DNA of 64,000 nucleotides, taken from assembly GCA_020205615.1 (NCBI GenBank), contig CM035168.1, positions 129,714,795 through 129,778,794 of the forward strand, read 5' to 3'. The stretch is from Panax quinquefolius (taxonomy: Eukaryota; Streptophyta; Magnoliopsida; Apiales; Araliaceae). The notes beneath the pieces were generated by a model. It searched no databases. It was not told where the DNA came from and was given only the letters and a program-made list of their open reading frames with translations. Below, one piece after another: positions 1 to 11,519 of the stretch (its first letter is position 1; the number at the start of each line of letters is the position of its first letter). The position numbers and the translations under genes are program-made.

Positions 1-2589
1 GAATTTTTTTAAAGTACAGTGGCTAATTGCTTAAAACACGACGACTATAGTGGGGTAAAGGTGTTTTTTCCCATTTTAAATCAGTCCTAAAAGTTTGTTC
101 TGTCCCGAATTGAAGGTAAAGATGGAATCATGTGTTGTTCAGATGTAAAACCTACAGAAATAAGAGTTGAGATGGATGTTTTAGTTAGTTGTATAAGCAT
201 AGGTAGGTCGCTTTGTAACAAAGCCTACCGTATAAGGAATTAGTATGTAAAATGCAGAATAAGCTTTGAAAGAATCAAAGGTATTCAAACATATTCATTT
301 TTCTAGGACTCTAGATGGTTGGTTAAGGTCTTAAGGATCAATATTGTGTTTATGATGACGGTTGCTCTTGAAAATAAAGACCATAGAAGCCAGTAGAAAG
401 TTTATACTGGGTAGGAGCTCTAGCTTTTGGCATCTTGGTGGTTTTGATATGGCTAAAATAGTAAAAGAAAAGAATCCTTTGTCGCTGGTAAACCTGTTAA
501 CTTAATAATACTTCAAATAACTGCGCATTAAACGACAAGGTTCTGGCTTTTCATTCCTTTGTTGAATAAAGTCTGTAAAAAATGTAAAAATTTTCAAGAA
601 TCATGGTATGAAAAGTTAAGATCCTTAACTGCAGATTGATGATTACTGGCTTAAAGTTTTAATAACTGGTATGGAATTATAATGAAGACAACTTAGGCTA
701 AGATAATTCATTGGATAGTAATATTTGGAGCAAGCACTTGGAAAAGAATTAAGAAACAGCAATTTGTCAAGGATATTAGAGTCTCAAAGATATGTAAGAA
801 TAAGCAGTGTATAGAATTTGAGGTCTAGACTCTAGATTATTATGAGTTTATAGATTCATCCTTTGGATTGTGAAGAAAAATAAATGGAATTAAAAATCAA
901 AGAGCATTGTATGGCGCAAATGTGAAATGCTCAAGCACCAAAGCATAAAAAGAATGAACTGATGTGCCATTGAAAGTTGATAATGACTGTTGGCAGCGAG
1001 GGTATCAGAGGAAGATAATGCAAATTTTTTGGCTGCAAGGTGTCTCAAAAGCTAAGACTCAGAAAAATTCAAATCCAGTGTTCACATAATAATGGTAATG
1101 GGAATGCAATAATACTTGGACTAATTTTCTAGCCGAAGCAAGGTAATAGCGGATCACTTAGGGAAAAACATCAAAATGATCAACTTTATGGTCTTGGCTA
1201 AAACTCTAGCTTTTTGATTGAAGTTGAAATATGTTTTTGCATCTATATCTGTCTGCCCTCTCTTGACATACTGACGAAAATTAGTGTGCTGTGGAGAGCT
1301 TCATCTTTATGGAATCAATACATCATGAAAATGTGAAGATTAGAACTTTCTGCTACAAGCGCACAGAAAATGATTTATCTTTTCCTTATGGTCCTGCCTG
1401 CTAACAATTAGAAAAGGTTTTCACATAGCCTTCTACGTCCTCTTTGATCCTTCTCAACGACCAGTCATCAAACCAATGTGGACCAATACACATTATGCGA
1501 ATTTCTAATTTTTTTTTCACAGCCCTATTGCAAACAATTAGAGAAAGTACTCACCTAGCCTTCCAAGTTGTCTTCTAGCAATGTAGATACCAATTCTTGC
1601 TAATTTCTCCAGCCTTCTAGTAATTTAATTATTCGAAGCTCACCACTAACAGTAAACAGTTACCATTCCATTTTGTATTCCCTAGTCCTGCAAACCCTCT
1701 ATTCTCACACTTTCTTTAATCTCATTATACATGAGAAGTGACGCTAGTGCTTAAGTTCTCTATCCTTGCTTTCCCACAAAACTAACGAGTAATGATTAAT
1801 GCATCTCTAGTTCCCTCTTTATTTTTGTCCCCCTAGTTTTTCATTTAGTCTTTATTTTGTTTATGCTTGAACCTTTGGCTACTGAACTGCCTACTATCTG
1901 TTGATACCTAGCTGGTGCTCTCAAGATCAACCCCTCATTCATCTTCCCTAGCAAGAACTAATACACATAAAATTTCTTGGATTATCGTGTCATTTACTCA
2001 GTTTCGATGTAGAAAACAAGGTGTAGTAGGAAACGAGACCTGAGGCAGTGTCTCATAGTAAATTAACCAATAGAACTTATGGTTTGCAGCAGTCTTAATA
2101 CCCTGATCAAGAGGCCTCTGTAGTCTTATAGACATGAATATTACTGAAACATTCTTTAGGAACTTAGCAAAAACTTGTTTGTGACTTTATATCTAGAATT
2201 AGTGATATTTTGAAGTTGCTTGCTTACAAAGATATCTTTCTTGGAAATCGCATGATTAACTTTTCATACGTGTATTGAAGCATATTTGTGTACTGGATTT
2301 ATATATTTGGCTAGTGTCAACTTCCTCTGAAGCAACATAAAATTTCTGATGAGCTACACTTTTCTTTAGGCTCTTAGGATTTGTTTTTTAAGCTTGTTAC
2401 AGTGTGTACTCATTTGAGATACTGAAGCAAAGTTAGTAAAGTGCTTTAGATCTTTCTTTACTTTAATTAACCATTACTTTCTCTTTTCTCAATGATATTC
2501 CTAATTCCATTTACATCCAAGGTACAGGAGTCATCGGATTTTAAGATATTTTATTCTGAAAGAATGAAACGTGTGCTTTTTGTGCAATC
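1..2589. other. No gene recognised (intergenic or intronic DNA)
   Basis: AT-rich sequence with no long open frame, no splice-consistent set of conserved protein pieces, no RNA gene and no clear repeat structure. It could be intron or 3' flank of a gene to the left of the window, but nothing in the sequence proves that. Confidence 0.5.
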
Positions 2590-2940
2590 ACCGACAATTT
2601 AGACCTGGTAAAATTGGCTCGGGCCCGCGGGCTGGGCTGGCTCGTAAAAAATTGGACTTTGGACTTAACATTTTTAGCCTATGAAAACTTGGATCATTTT
2701 GGCCCGGCCCGTTGTGGCCCAGCCCGCCCCACGGGTTTTTTAAAATAAAATTAAAATAATACTCTCCTTAAGAATTGAACTTTAAACCTCCCACACTCCT
2801 TAAACAAATGCTCAAACCAACTAAGCTACATGGATTTTTTATTCTAAAGTCACTTATCCGGCACTCCTACTAGCATACACTGGCCAAGCTGCAAACTGAA
2901 AGTTCATGCTAAGATAAATGAAGACCCACCAATTTAATGC

Positions 2941-2942
<2 letters not shown>

Positions 2943-2994
<52 letters not shown>

Positions 2995-2996
2995 TA
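2943..2996. repeat. (TA)n microsatellite
   Basis: About 26 uninterrupted TA dinucleotides inside the foldback element at 2600-3763. Confidence 0.95.
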
Positions 2997-3276
2997 GTAT
3001 ATTGAGGGCGATTATATAATATTATTATTTATAAAATTTTGGTAGTGTCTATCGTTATATTTGAAAACAACAAATTCTTCCCCTAGAATTAAAATATACT
3101 AAAAGTTAATAAGACCAATAAAATTATATGACTTGCAAGTTACATGATAAATTCTTTTTAATTAATAAATCATACTAATTTCAGAACAATTCCACATGAG
3201 TCGCAGCCTCGCAGGTGATAGCTAGACTTCCTAATTCTCTAGTGTGTACTCTTTCACTAACTTCATTCTTTTTCCT

Positions 3277-3281
<5 letters not shown>

Positions 3282-3348
<67 letters not shown>
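3282..3348. repeat. Compound (CT)n(TA)n microsatellite
   Basis: A run of about 17 CT units passes directly into about 16 TA units. The same compound order is found in intron 2 of the CRR1-like gene at 11437-11512. Confidence 0.95.
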
Positions 3349-3351
<3 letters not shown>

Positions 3352-3393
3352 AAAAAAATGTATATATGGTTTATTAGTACCAGCTCTAGTGCT

Positions 3394-3555
3394 CCACCCT
3401 TTATTTTAAAACAAAAAGTATTAAAAAAATATAGTAAGGTATATAGTGACCACCCTTTATTTTAAAACAAAAAGTATTAAAAAAATATAGTAAGGTATAT
3501 AGTGACTTTAAAATAAAAATATAGTAAGGTATATAGTGACTTTAAAATAAAAATT
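3394..3555. repeat. Tandem repeat, 56-bp period
   Basis: Two nearly identical 56-bp units (3394-3449, 3450-3505), each beginning CCACCCTTTATTTTAAAAC and ending AAGGTATATAGTGA, are followed by a shortened 34-bp unit and a partial one. The array lies in the interior of the foldback element. Confidence 0.85.
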
Positions 3556-3773
3556 CTTGTAGCTCAGTTGGTTTGAGCATTTGTTTAAAGAGTGGTGGAG
3601 GTTTAAAGTTCGATTTTTAAAAAGAGCATTGTTTTGTAAAAAAAAAAAAACCGCGGGCAGGCCCGGCCTAACCTGAGCCACGGGCTTCATATTTTCAGGC
3701 CCAAAAAATTGGGTTATTTTGGCCCGGCCCGTTTGGGTTAGCCCGATCCATTTGCCAGGTATAACCGACATTT

Positions 3774-5311
3774 TCTAATTAAAAGTTGTATCAATGACTT
3801 TTTATGTGTTTATAAGTTATTTTAATTGTTGATTACTGCAATTATTGCTGTATTTGTTCCCTCACTATATTGATCTTCACACGGCTTTCTTCTTGGTTTA
3901 TTTTTCCCACTGTTTCTTCGGATCATTGTAGTTTATAACCTTTTTTGAATTGAGCCATTATAAATAAAGCAGAATCCCAAGCCTAAACAAAAAAACAATT
4001 ACTTGTACCTAACCAAGACGGATTGTCAAGGACTATAACAGTTTTATTTATGATCCAACTGTAAATTTGATACAAGCTTGGTTGAAGACCTGATAAGTGG
4101 AGAATGGATCATATTTATGAAAAAGATTTACACCACATATGGCTAACACTCCTCAAAATGTTATTGGACCACAAGAAAATTAGTTGCGCCTGAAGAATCA
4201 CAAAAGAAATAATATAACTTTTCTGCATATTTCTTGAATGCGGCCTGGATTATACTTATAATTTATCATTCTCACGTTTTATCTACAAAAATATTTATCA
4301 TTCTCATGTAATGCATTATTTTTAAGCTGGAAAATATCATCAGTCCAACATAGTGAAGCATGTTATTTCTTTTCAGGAAAATAGACCCTAGTAAGAAGAC
4401 TGTTAGTCCGGTTCATCCGGGAGAGGGTTAATTTTTAGCTGCTTTAGTAGTTAGTAGGGCTGGAAATTATCCAACTTCAGTCAGATACTGAGCTCATACA
4501 ATCCCAATCTCCCAATCAGATGCACAACTCATTCAACCCCAATCTCAGTTAAACATTCACCTAATCATGACCACAAAACAATCATAGCAACTTTACTTTC
4601 ACTGGGAGGTACGCCACTGAATTTTCTTTCCAACATACCACCTGTATCTGTATGCCCCATATTTGTTTCCTTTTCCTTTCTTGGCCTGCATAAACATATG
4701 CAAATTTAATAAATCCAGAAAAAAAAAAGTTTTTTTTGGAAGATTATTACATCCGCCAAAACATTTCTGTTTTGAGGATTTAACTATTTTATTGTCATCA
4801 TTTTCTGCACCCCACTGTAATCAGACCTATCTTTGTATAAATTAAGGGTTAGTTATATGATTATTAAAATCCTTTTCATTCCTCCTCCCTTTTTGTCATT
4901 TTGTATCCTCCACGGGATGCAAAGAACAAAGATTAATCAACAGTCATAAACCACTATTGTTTTTTTTTATACTATTATTATTTATCAAAATTGAGAGTGG
5001 GATTGCCTTGGAGTCTGGAGACACAGAAACAGGCACTGATATTGAGGTAATATCTCTTCTTAATTTAAAATCTACTATCAATATCCGAAACATTACAAGT
5101 GTGAAGAATGACTTGAACAAAGAAAATAAAAGGAGAATGTAATATTAATAGTTTAAACTATCCCCAATTATTTTCCGAAGTAAATGACAGATCAATCATC
5201 AAAGGATGCTAACAAATCTATAAATACAGAAAAGAATGGAGAATAGACACCAAAACCAACTCGAGACAAATTCAAAACAAACATTCACACGCTAAAACAT
5301 ACACTTACCAC
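3774..5311. other. Intergenic, nothing recognised
   Basis: AT-rich sequence between the foldback element and the 3' end of the BAG gene. Only short chance frames are present. The last part before 5312 should hold the 3' UTR of the minus-strand BAG gene. Confidence 0.5.
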
Positions 5312-6567
5312 TTACAGCAAATCCCAATTGAATTTAGGATGCATTGTATTATTGGTGTTTGGTGCGGCCTTTGATGCTGTAGGGGGTAGTGGCAATGGTG
5401 CCGGAATAGGATCAAAAGTCTCCCATTGAGTGGTTATGACAACTGAGCCTGATGTTGAGTACCTTGCTGGTTGTTGTGGCTGCTGCAGCATTTGTAACGG
5501 TAAATGCTCACCTGAACGTCTTGATTGTTGCTGTTGAGTTGGGGATGCAATTTGCCCATCTGAATATCTTTGTTGTTGATGCTTTTGAATTGGTGATTGC
5601 TGCTGCTGCTGCTGCAGCAGCATTGGACTCTTATGATTTCCATTGTTGCACGTCATTGAATTTTTCATCTTTAACATATCTAGAGTTTCAACGCACTTCT
5701 GCACTCTTTTTACCTTCAAATTGATAGAAAATATGAACTTAATCTTTGAATTTATGGAAATTAAAAACTTCTGCCACCAATTAAAGAAAAAAGTACCTGC
5801 ATTCTTCTCTGAAGTTTCACATCTCCGTCGGCAATAATTGCATCTAATTTGAGCAGTTGATTCATTAACAGCTCAATTAAAGTCAACACTTGCTTCTCAG
5901 CAACTTTCCCTCCTTTAGATATTAGGGATTCAAGTGCTGACACCTGCTTGATTCCAATCAGAATTCAATTCAATAGCCTCAATAAATCAAACTCATCATT
6001 CTCTTCTCTAAGAAAAATAGGAAAAAAAAAGAAAAAAAGGATAGAAATCCCAGTCCAAACTGATTATATGGAAGTCACCTTCCCTGCTAGCCTATCAACC
6101 TCCAAGCTGATTTCGGAAATCAATTTGGCAGCCTTCTCCGTCTTGGCATTTTTTCTCATCTCAAGGTACCTCTTCTCTTGGCTAATCGGGTACCTCTTCT
6201 CTCCTTATCTTTAAACAACAGCTTTTGATCCTCATGATGCAATCCTGTAGACCCCGATAACATCTTCTTCAACTCCCCTGCAAATTTACCAACCAAATAA
6301 ATTAACCCTGAACACGATAATTGAAGAAAGAAACGAGTGCATGGGGAGAATTTTACCAAAGGTGGCTTGTGAGTTGATATTGATTTCATGGTAGATAAAC
6401 CCGTACTTGACCCGAAGCCTAATGATTGGTGGAGATGGGAGACTGTTTTGATCTGAATCTGGGTTCCGCTTTTGGACCAGCATTCCTCCTGGTCTCATTT
6501 CCCATTCATTCTCCGCTACACCGCCGGTGCTGCCATTCACTTCTGTCGTTTGAGTCTTCATCCGCAT
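5312..6567 (-). CDS. BAG-domain Hsp70 cochaperone (plant BAG1-4 type), frame broken in exon 2
   Basis: Plant BAG1-4 proteins bind the ATPase domain of Hsp70 through a C-terminal BAG domain and carry an N-terminal ubiquitin-like domain. Four exons read on the minus strand: 6567-6357, 6277-6079, 5943-5797 and 5713-5312, all with GT-AG borders. Exon 1 (start MRMKTQTTEV) opens the ubiquitin-like fold (IRLRVKYGFIYHEININ), continued in exon 2 (LKKMLSGSTGLHHEDQKLLF). Exon 3 (SALESLISKGGKVAEKQ, then LIELLMNQLLKLDAI) and the start of exon 4 (KRVQKCVETLDML) form the BAG helices. The tail is Gln-rich and ends KFNWDLL, as in relatives. Odd point: after KDKER in exon 2 about 65-70 nt expected in the family are missing and replaced by a short duplicate of downstream sequence. 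The frame shifts and stops at 6156-6158, before the BAG domain. It is either a pseudogene or disabled allele, or an assembly fault. The start could also be the ATG two codons later. Confidence 0.85.
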
Positions 6568-7854
6568 TATAGTCTCTTTAAATTTGTGCGTTCGCCGGGA
6601 AACTAAGGCGTCAGAAACAGTTGGTTGGTTGAAGAGAGAGAGAGAGAGATAGAGACAGATCAAAGCATTGACTCTGTTCCAATCTGTAGAGTAGATAGAT
6701 ACTTATCCGAGAGAAAACCAGAGTAGTTACACGAGTCCAACCCACGCGTTGTGCAGGAGAGAAACTATTCACACGACCCACTCAAGACTTCTAACGACCG
6801 TGAAATATAACCCAAAAAAAACAGTAAATCTTGGAAGAACATCAACGGGCGCACCCACCCGTGCAAATGACAGTAAGATTGGAGCTGCTTTTTCGATCTC
6901 TTTCCTTGTACACTGGTGTGGGCTATCAATTATCTATCAAAAGTTTATCCGTTTTATCCACCGGAAAAATCAATGTCCACCCATATTAGAAATGGGGGAA
7001 TTATTGATTTTCTTTTGGTTCTTCTTCTGGAGGAGAGAAGCTGGAAACGGAAATAAATAAATACTAAATGGACAGCGAACAGAACAATGACCGGAGAATA
7101 CAAAATAGAAAATTTCTAATTGGATTTATGAGTAATTATCATGTCCACGTCTATATAATCTTTATACTAAATAAAAAAATATTTTTCTCTTTTTAGAAAA
7201 AATGGCGCACTAATACTTGGTTGCTAAGCTGTGTGTTAAAAGTTTAAAAAAGAAAATCCTAGAAGAGGAAAGGAAACTTCTACTTTCACCAAATTGAGGT
7301 TACTGTTCATGTTACACGCTGATTTATGGATTAGTCCCAACCCTTGCCTTTGCTTTCACTAGTTAAATGCGTCGGTGTGGGAGTAAATAAATAAATCATT
7401 GAACCTCGTTTAACTAATGTCAAAGGAATTAGTGTGCGTTGTAGATTAGATTTGTTGGATGTTTTTTCAAGAATTAATATTTTTACATATATTTAATTAT
7501 GAGTATGAAATGAATCTTCTCACTAGAACTATATATAAAATTATCATAAACCTTTTTATTTTGAAAGCATTTGTTGGGTGTTTCATTCTTAAGTTAGGGG
7601 GCCGGTTACTAGTCATCCGTTAATGAACATGTTACTCTCTCACCCAAATACAAAAGAAGATTAATGTTTTTTTTTTATGTCTTAATTTATTATAATAATA
7701 TAATTTATATTTATTGGGCAGGAGTCTAGTGTAGAAAAAGAAATACCTAATTCAAATTTCATCGGTTATTACTTTCTGAATGTCATGTGTCTTTATTACT
7801 TGTGAAAATGTATTTTTCATATCCCTTGTATAATGAAAATGAAAATTCTCCAAG
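6568..7854. other. BAG gene 5' flank and intergenic DNA
   Basis: Immediately upstream of the BAG start (minus strand) is a pyrimidine-rich leader, seen on the plus strand as a GAGAGA run at about 6635-6648. That is common in plant 5' UTRs. The rest is AT-rich with no recognisable gene; no TATA box was fixed with confidence. Confidence 0.4.
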
Positions 7855-8010
7855 TGGACCAAGATAGATGCCACCGACGGTAAGACGTCGGAGGATGTAC
7901 TAGAGGATGAACCGAAGAACTCACGCGTGGCTAACTCGGGGCCGTGGATCTTGTCGGTAAAATTACCGACAAATTCTGTGGCATCGTAGTCCGATAGAGA
8001 CGCTACAATC
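7855..8010. other. GC-rich island with inverted CCGAC/GTCGG motifs
   Basis: A block of markedly higher GC than its AT-rich surroundings. It holds CCGACGGTAAGACGTCGG and an 18-bp near palindrome GTCGGTAAAATTACCGAC (8-bp arms). No coding frame is evident. It looks like a remnant of a repeat rather than a gene. Confidence 0.35.
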
Positions 8011-8597
8011 TATATTTTTTTTTAGTGTTTATTTGGAATTTACTTTAATATAAATATTCTAGGTAAATAAAGGGGGAGGGTTGTGATGTTGGGCTGCTTG
8101 TCTCTTGATCTTCACTGGTATTGGATCGATTACAATAATGGACTAGTTAATTTGTTGTTCATATTTAATGTTGTATTTCTCACAAAAATAAAATAAAATA
8201 AAAATTGGAGTATATTTCTGAGCTCTCAACCCATCTAATTAGGTATACATACTCCGTTATAAAATTAAAATATAATTTTTATATATTGAAGTAAATTCAT
8301 AAATTTTAAAATGGATATAAAAGTTTTAATAGTGATAAAAATGATAATTAGTAAATTTCTTAGTTGATCTATACTTATTTGTTTCAACTGTTTCCACCTT
8401 GTTTATAAAGAGAGAGCTCAACGTTGTGATGATGATGTCATACATTGGTTGATCTAGGCAAAATCAATACTGTTATAACAATAGAGTTTTTATTTTTTAA
8501 TATATATATATATGTATATATAACATTAAAATTATTCCCAAAAATTAAGTTTAAAAAGGGTGTTACTCTATGGACAAGAAAATCAAACCTCACAATT
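8011..8597. other. Intergenic, nothing recognised
   Basis: AT-rich sequence with a short TA run near 8500-8522; no gene or RNA seen. Confidence 0.4.
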
Positions 8598-9115
8598 AGG
8601 GGTGCTCAAAATATTTGGTTTTTTATCAAATCGGTTGATATTAGTACCGGTAGTATTGGTTTTTTGGGTATCGGTTTGTTGGTATTTTAATATTTCTCGG
8701 TACCGGCAACGGTAAGAAATTTTTGAATTTGATAAAAACTGTAATACTGAAAATATTAAAATTTAATAATATAATAATTAACAGTTAATGTTTTGTAGTT
8801 TTATATATTAAATACTTTTTTATATATATATATTAATAATTTTTATATAATAATAGTTTTATTAATTTTTTTAATATATTAATTATGTTTTGTAGTTTTA
8901 TATATTAATTATTATTAATAGTTAATGATTTCTTAATTTTAAAAAAATTATTAATAAATAAAATTATTTAACTGTTATTAATAATTATATATTATTATAC
9001 AATATAATCAAAAATTGAATCGAAAAATGGATACTAATTTTGTACCGAATAATTCAGTACGGGTTTCAATTCTTATTTTTTCAATACTTTCGGATCGATA
9101 CCGCCTACTCGTAGT
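8598..9115. repeat. MITE-like dispersed repeat (GGGGTGCTCAAAA / CGGTA type)
   Basis: Begins with TTAGGGGTGCTCAAAA and a run of CGGT-containing words (TCGGTTGATATTAGTACCGG), a style typical of plant non-autonomous hAT-like repeats. The right end (TTTGTACCGAATAATTCAGT and on to GATCGATACCG) repeats the theme in roughly inverted order around an extremely AT-rich centre. No target duplication could be fixed. Confidence 0.4.
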
Positions 9116-9271
9116 AATGCTTCTTCTATTTGAATTGAAGCCAAGACCACCTAAAACATATGCCCCGCATATATCCATCCCCATCTACTGGCACCACACA
9201 GATAAAAAGAAAATCATGTCGTTATGATGGGAATGTGAAAAATGACAGTATAATTGGTGTTTTTTCTTTTT
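9116..9271. other. Intergenic spacer between MITE-like repeats
   Basis: Short AT-rich spacer between two repeats; no gene or RNA recognised. Confidence 0.4.
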
Positions 9272-9412
9272 CTTTTATTATTAGTATAATATATTATATT
9301 TAAAAATTTAATTTTACATAATTTTTTAATATTTATAGGGATATTTTTTATGTGAATATATTAAAAAATTATGTAAAAATATCAATTTCTTATATTTATT
9401 TACTAATAAAAG
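9272..9412. mobile_element. Small hairpin MITE
   Basis: Left end CTTTTATTATTAGTATAAT pairs with right end TTTACTAATAAAAG. Inner words TTACATAATTTTTTAATAT and ATATTAAAAAATTATGTAAA are also inverted, so nearly all 141 bp folds into one hairpin. It has no coding capacity. Confidence 0.5.
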
Positions 9413-9644
9413 TGCAACAGGTGTCCCTTGACTACTACTTCCTTTTAAAGTATGAGATTGAGACCACAAGTACAAATGTGTGATGATGCTTTTGGTATCT
9501 CTTTAAGTACCTATTCTTTACTCCTCAATCCTCATTATATTACATCTCTCTGTCATCAGTTGATGATAATTATCAATTTTAATCCAATTGAATTACGTAC
9601 AAGTTACTAGAATTAGTTAAATACTATTACCAATCAACATCTCA

Positions 9645-9780
9645 ACTTATATAATTTTTTAAAACTTATATTTTCACTATATTTTTTTGACGTATTAATA
9701 TGTGGATTATACGTGTGAAAATATTAAAAAATAATATAAAAATATTAATTTTTTAATTTTTTTTTCTCTATCAATTTAAG
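9645..9780. mobile_element. Second small hairpin, related to the 9272-9412 element
   Basis: Words such as GAAAATATTAAAAAATAATA and ATATTAATTTTTTAATTTT resemble the arm of the neighbouring MITE. The left arm pairs less well, so this may be a decayed copy. Confidence 0.3.
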
Positions 9781-10826
9781 ATATTTTACTCCTGTCCCAA
9801 ATTAACCGTCCACCTCATAAAACAAATCTGTAGACCTCAATTATTATAATACCATTATTACCCTTTCCATTCAACAAAAAAGTGTTTTGAATTCTTTCAT
9901 CTCCTACTTCCCAGAATAAAAGGATTAAAAAATTAACGTGGGACCGTGAGAGCATAGCAAAGAAAAATTTTCTTACTTATTGTTCTCTCCTTAAGTCATT
10001 ATCTTTATTTGTGTGATTCCAAAGTACCCAATTTCTTACTCCAACATAAACAAATCAAATATGTGGTCACGAAAATTAGACACAGTATATTTAAATTTTA
10101 TTTATTTGTATTTTTAAAATATAAATATATAAAATTTAAATACATTTATATCTAATTTTTATATTCAATTTTTATGTCCGCGTAGAAGAACTCTAAATAA
10201 ATATTTCGTCTCATAGAAACCCACTTGCACTTTTGTAATTCTGTAATTATGGTTTAGATAAGAATTAATTTTGTCATATTACATAAACACGCCTCAAAGT
10301 TTTTTATAAATTATACTTGTAGTCCTAAAGGTTTATATGTTTCAAACTTCACCATATATTTTTATTAATAAAACTAAAATATAATTAAATCAACACGGTC
10401 CAGAAAACTGCCTAGGCGCCGCCAACAAGGCCTAGCTAAGTTTAGCTCCCTCTGTTGCCTAGGTCCGTCAAACATTTTTTAGAACACTGTGACTGAGTCA
10501 TACTACATATAACGAAAGATCTGTCGAATTACGAGACATATATCATTTTTCATAATGGCTCCCATAATTTTTTAATCAACAACTGAACCATTCTTGATCA
10601 ACACTCGACTGAATTTTTTGAGTTCATTAAACATTCCGTAAGGAATTCCATAATTTTTTCATGAAAAAGGAGTTATCACCTCCCAAAAAAAGAAGGTTAA
10701 GCTATACTCTAAAGCCTATATGTAATCCTAAAGCTAATTTAGCCTAGCATTTTAAGTTTCTTCCTTGTGTTATCAAATAAGAGAAAAAGAAAAGGATAGA
10801 GTACATATTGGCTATTGCTATTGAAG
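9781..10826. other. Intergenic, upstream of the CRR1-like gene
   Basis: AT-rich sequence with one GC-richer patch near 10400-10475 containing two CCTAGG words (GCCTAGGCGCCGCC and TGCCTAGGTCCG), probably a repeat remnant. No gene recognised. Confidence 0.4.
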
Positions 10827-10836
10827 TATATAAAAG
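10827..10836 (+). promoter_or_regulatory. Candidate TATA box of the CRR1-like gene
   Basis: TATATAAAAG lies 249 bp before the ATG at 11085. A start of transcription about 30 bp downstream would give a leader of roughly 220 nt. It is supported only by sequence and position; other TA-rich words are nearby. Confidence 0.35.
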
Positions 10837-11084
10837 TACTTTCCAATATACTTAGTAAACAAAGTGGTCCCAATTCAGCGGGTCCAAAGGCCGAACACTG
10901 CTGTTAAAGGCCCCAATAGGCAAACTCCTTTGGGTAATAATTCAACAAGCATGCACCAATCTCACTATTACACATTCTGGACTACCAAAATACACAAAAA
11001 CCTTATCTGGATTGAATAGAACAGCTAGACTAAGAAACTTAAGTTCCACCTTGTGGACAGAGCTAATTTAGCAGTTGAGCAGCC

Positions 11085-11433
11085 ATGGTAGCCTTAAGCT
11101 GCCAAATTCATGCCACAAGCTACAAGAGTTTTCAAAATGTCAAAACCAAGCCTTTTATCTCTTGCTCAATGCAGCTTCCTCAAAACAATATCAAGGTAAC
11201 ACTACACTTAAATGCTGCTGCCATTTTCTATTATATATGACTAACCAGATATGTATTGCTTATATCGAGAACTAAGATTTCTCTCCTTTCTCTCTCTTAT
11301 GGAATAGAGGTAGTTATAAATGGAGCAGCCAAGGAAATAGGAAGGGCAGCTGTAGTTGCAGTGACAGTTGCTAGAGGAATGGAAGTAGCTGGAGCAGTAG
11401 ATTCACACCTTGTAGGACATGATATTGGAAAGG

Positions 11434-11519
<86 letters not shown>

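Larger units (their letters stand above)
2600..3763. mobile_element. Foldback / MULE-like inverted-repeat element with ~10-bp target duplication
   Basis: The two ends are inverted copies of each other. The left end reads ACCTGGTAAA followed by a GC-rich GGGCTGGGCTGG-type block and a tRNA-like stretch; the right end is the same in reverse, finishing in TTTGCCAGGT. Arms of roughly 150-220 bp flank an AT-rich, microsatellite-bearing middle. Directly outside are ACCGACAATT (2590-2599) and ACCGACATTT (3764-3773), matching at 9 of 10 positions, a duplication length typical of Mutator-like elements. There is no transposase frame, so it is non-autonomous. A hAT assignment (8-bp duplication) is the main alternative. 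Confidence 0.55.

Noticed and set aside
3244..3465. 73-residue frame with Leu-Ser and Ile-Tyr repeats
   Set aside because: It is the translation of the (CT)n(TA)n microsatellite and a tandem repeat.
3557..3615. Possible tRNA gene (A-box-like GTAGCTCAGTTGG)
   Set aside because: No complete cloverleaf with paired acceptor arm and a good B box could be made; it is repeated in inverse form in the other arm of the element, so it is tRNA-derived repeat sequence.
5434..5724. Open frames on both strands over the CAG/CTG-rich stretch, including a poly-Ala frame on the plus strand
   Set aside because: They are other-frame readings of the poly-Gln tail of the BAG gene; only the minus frame ending KFNWDLL continues across splice sites into conserved exons.
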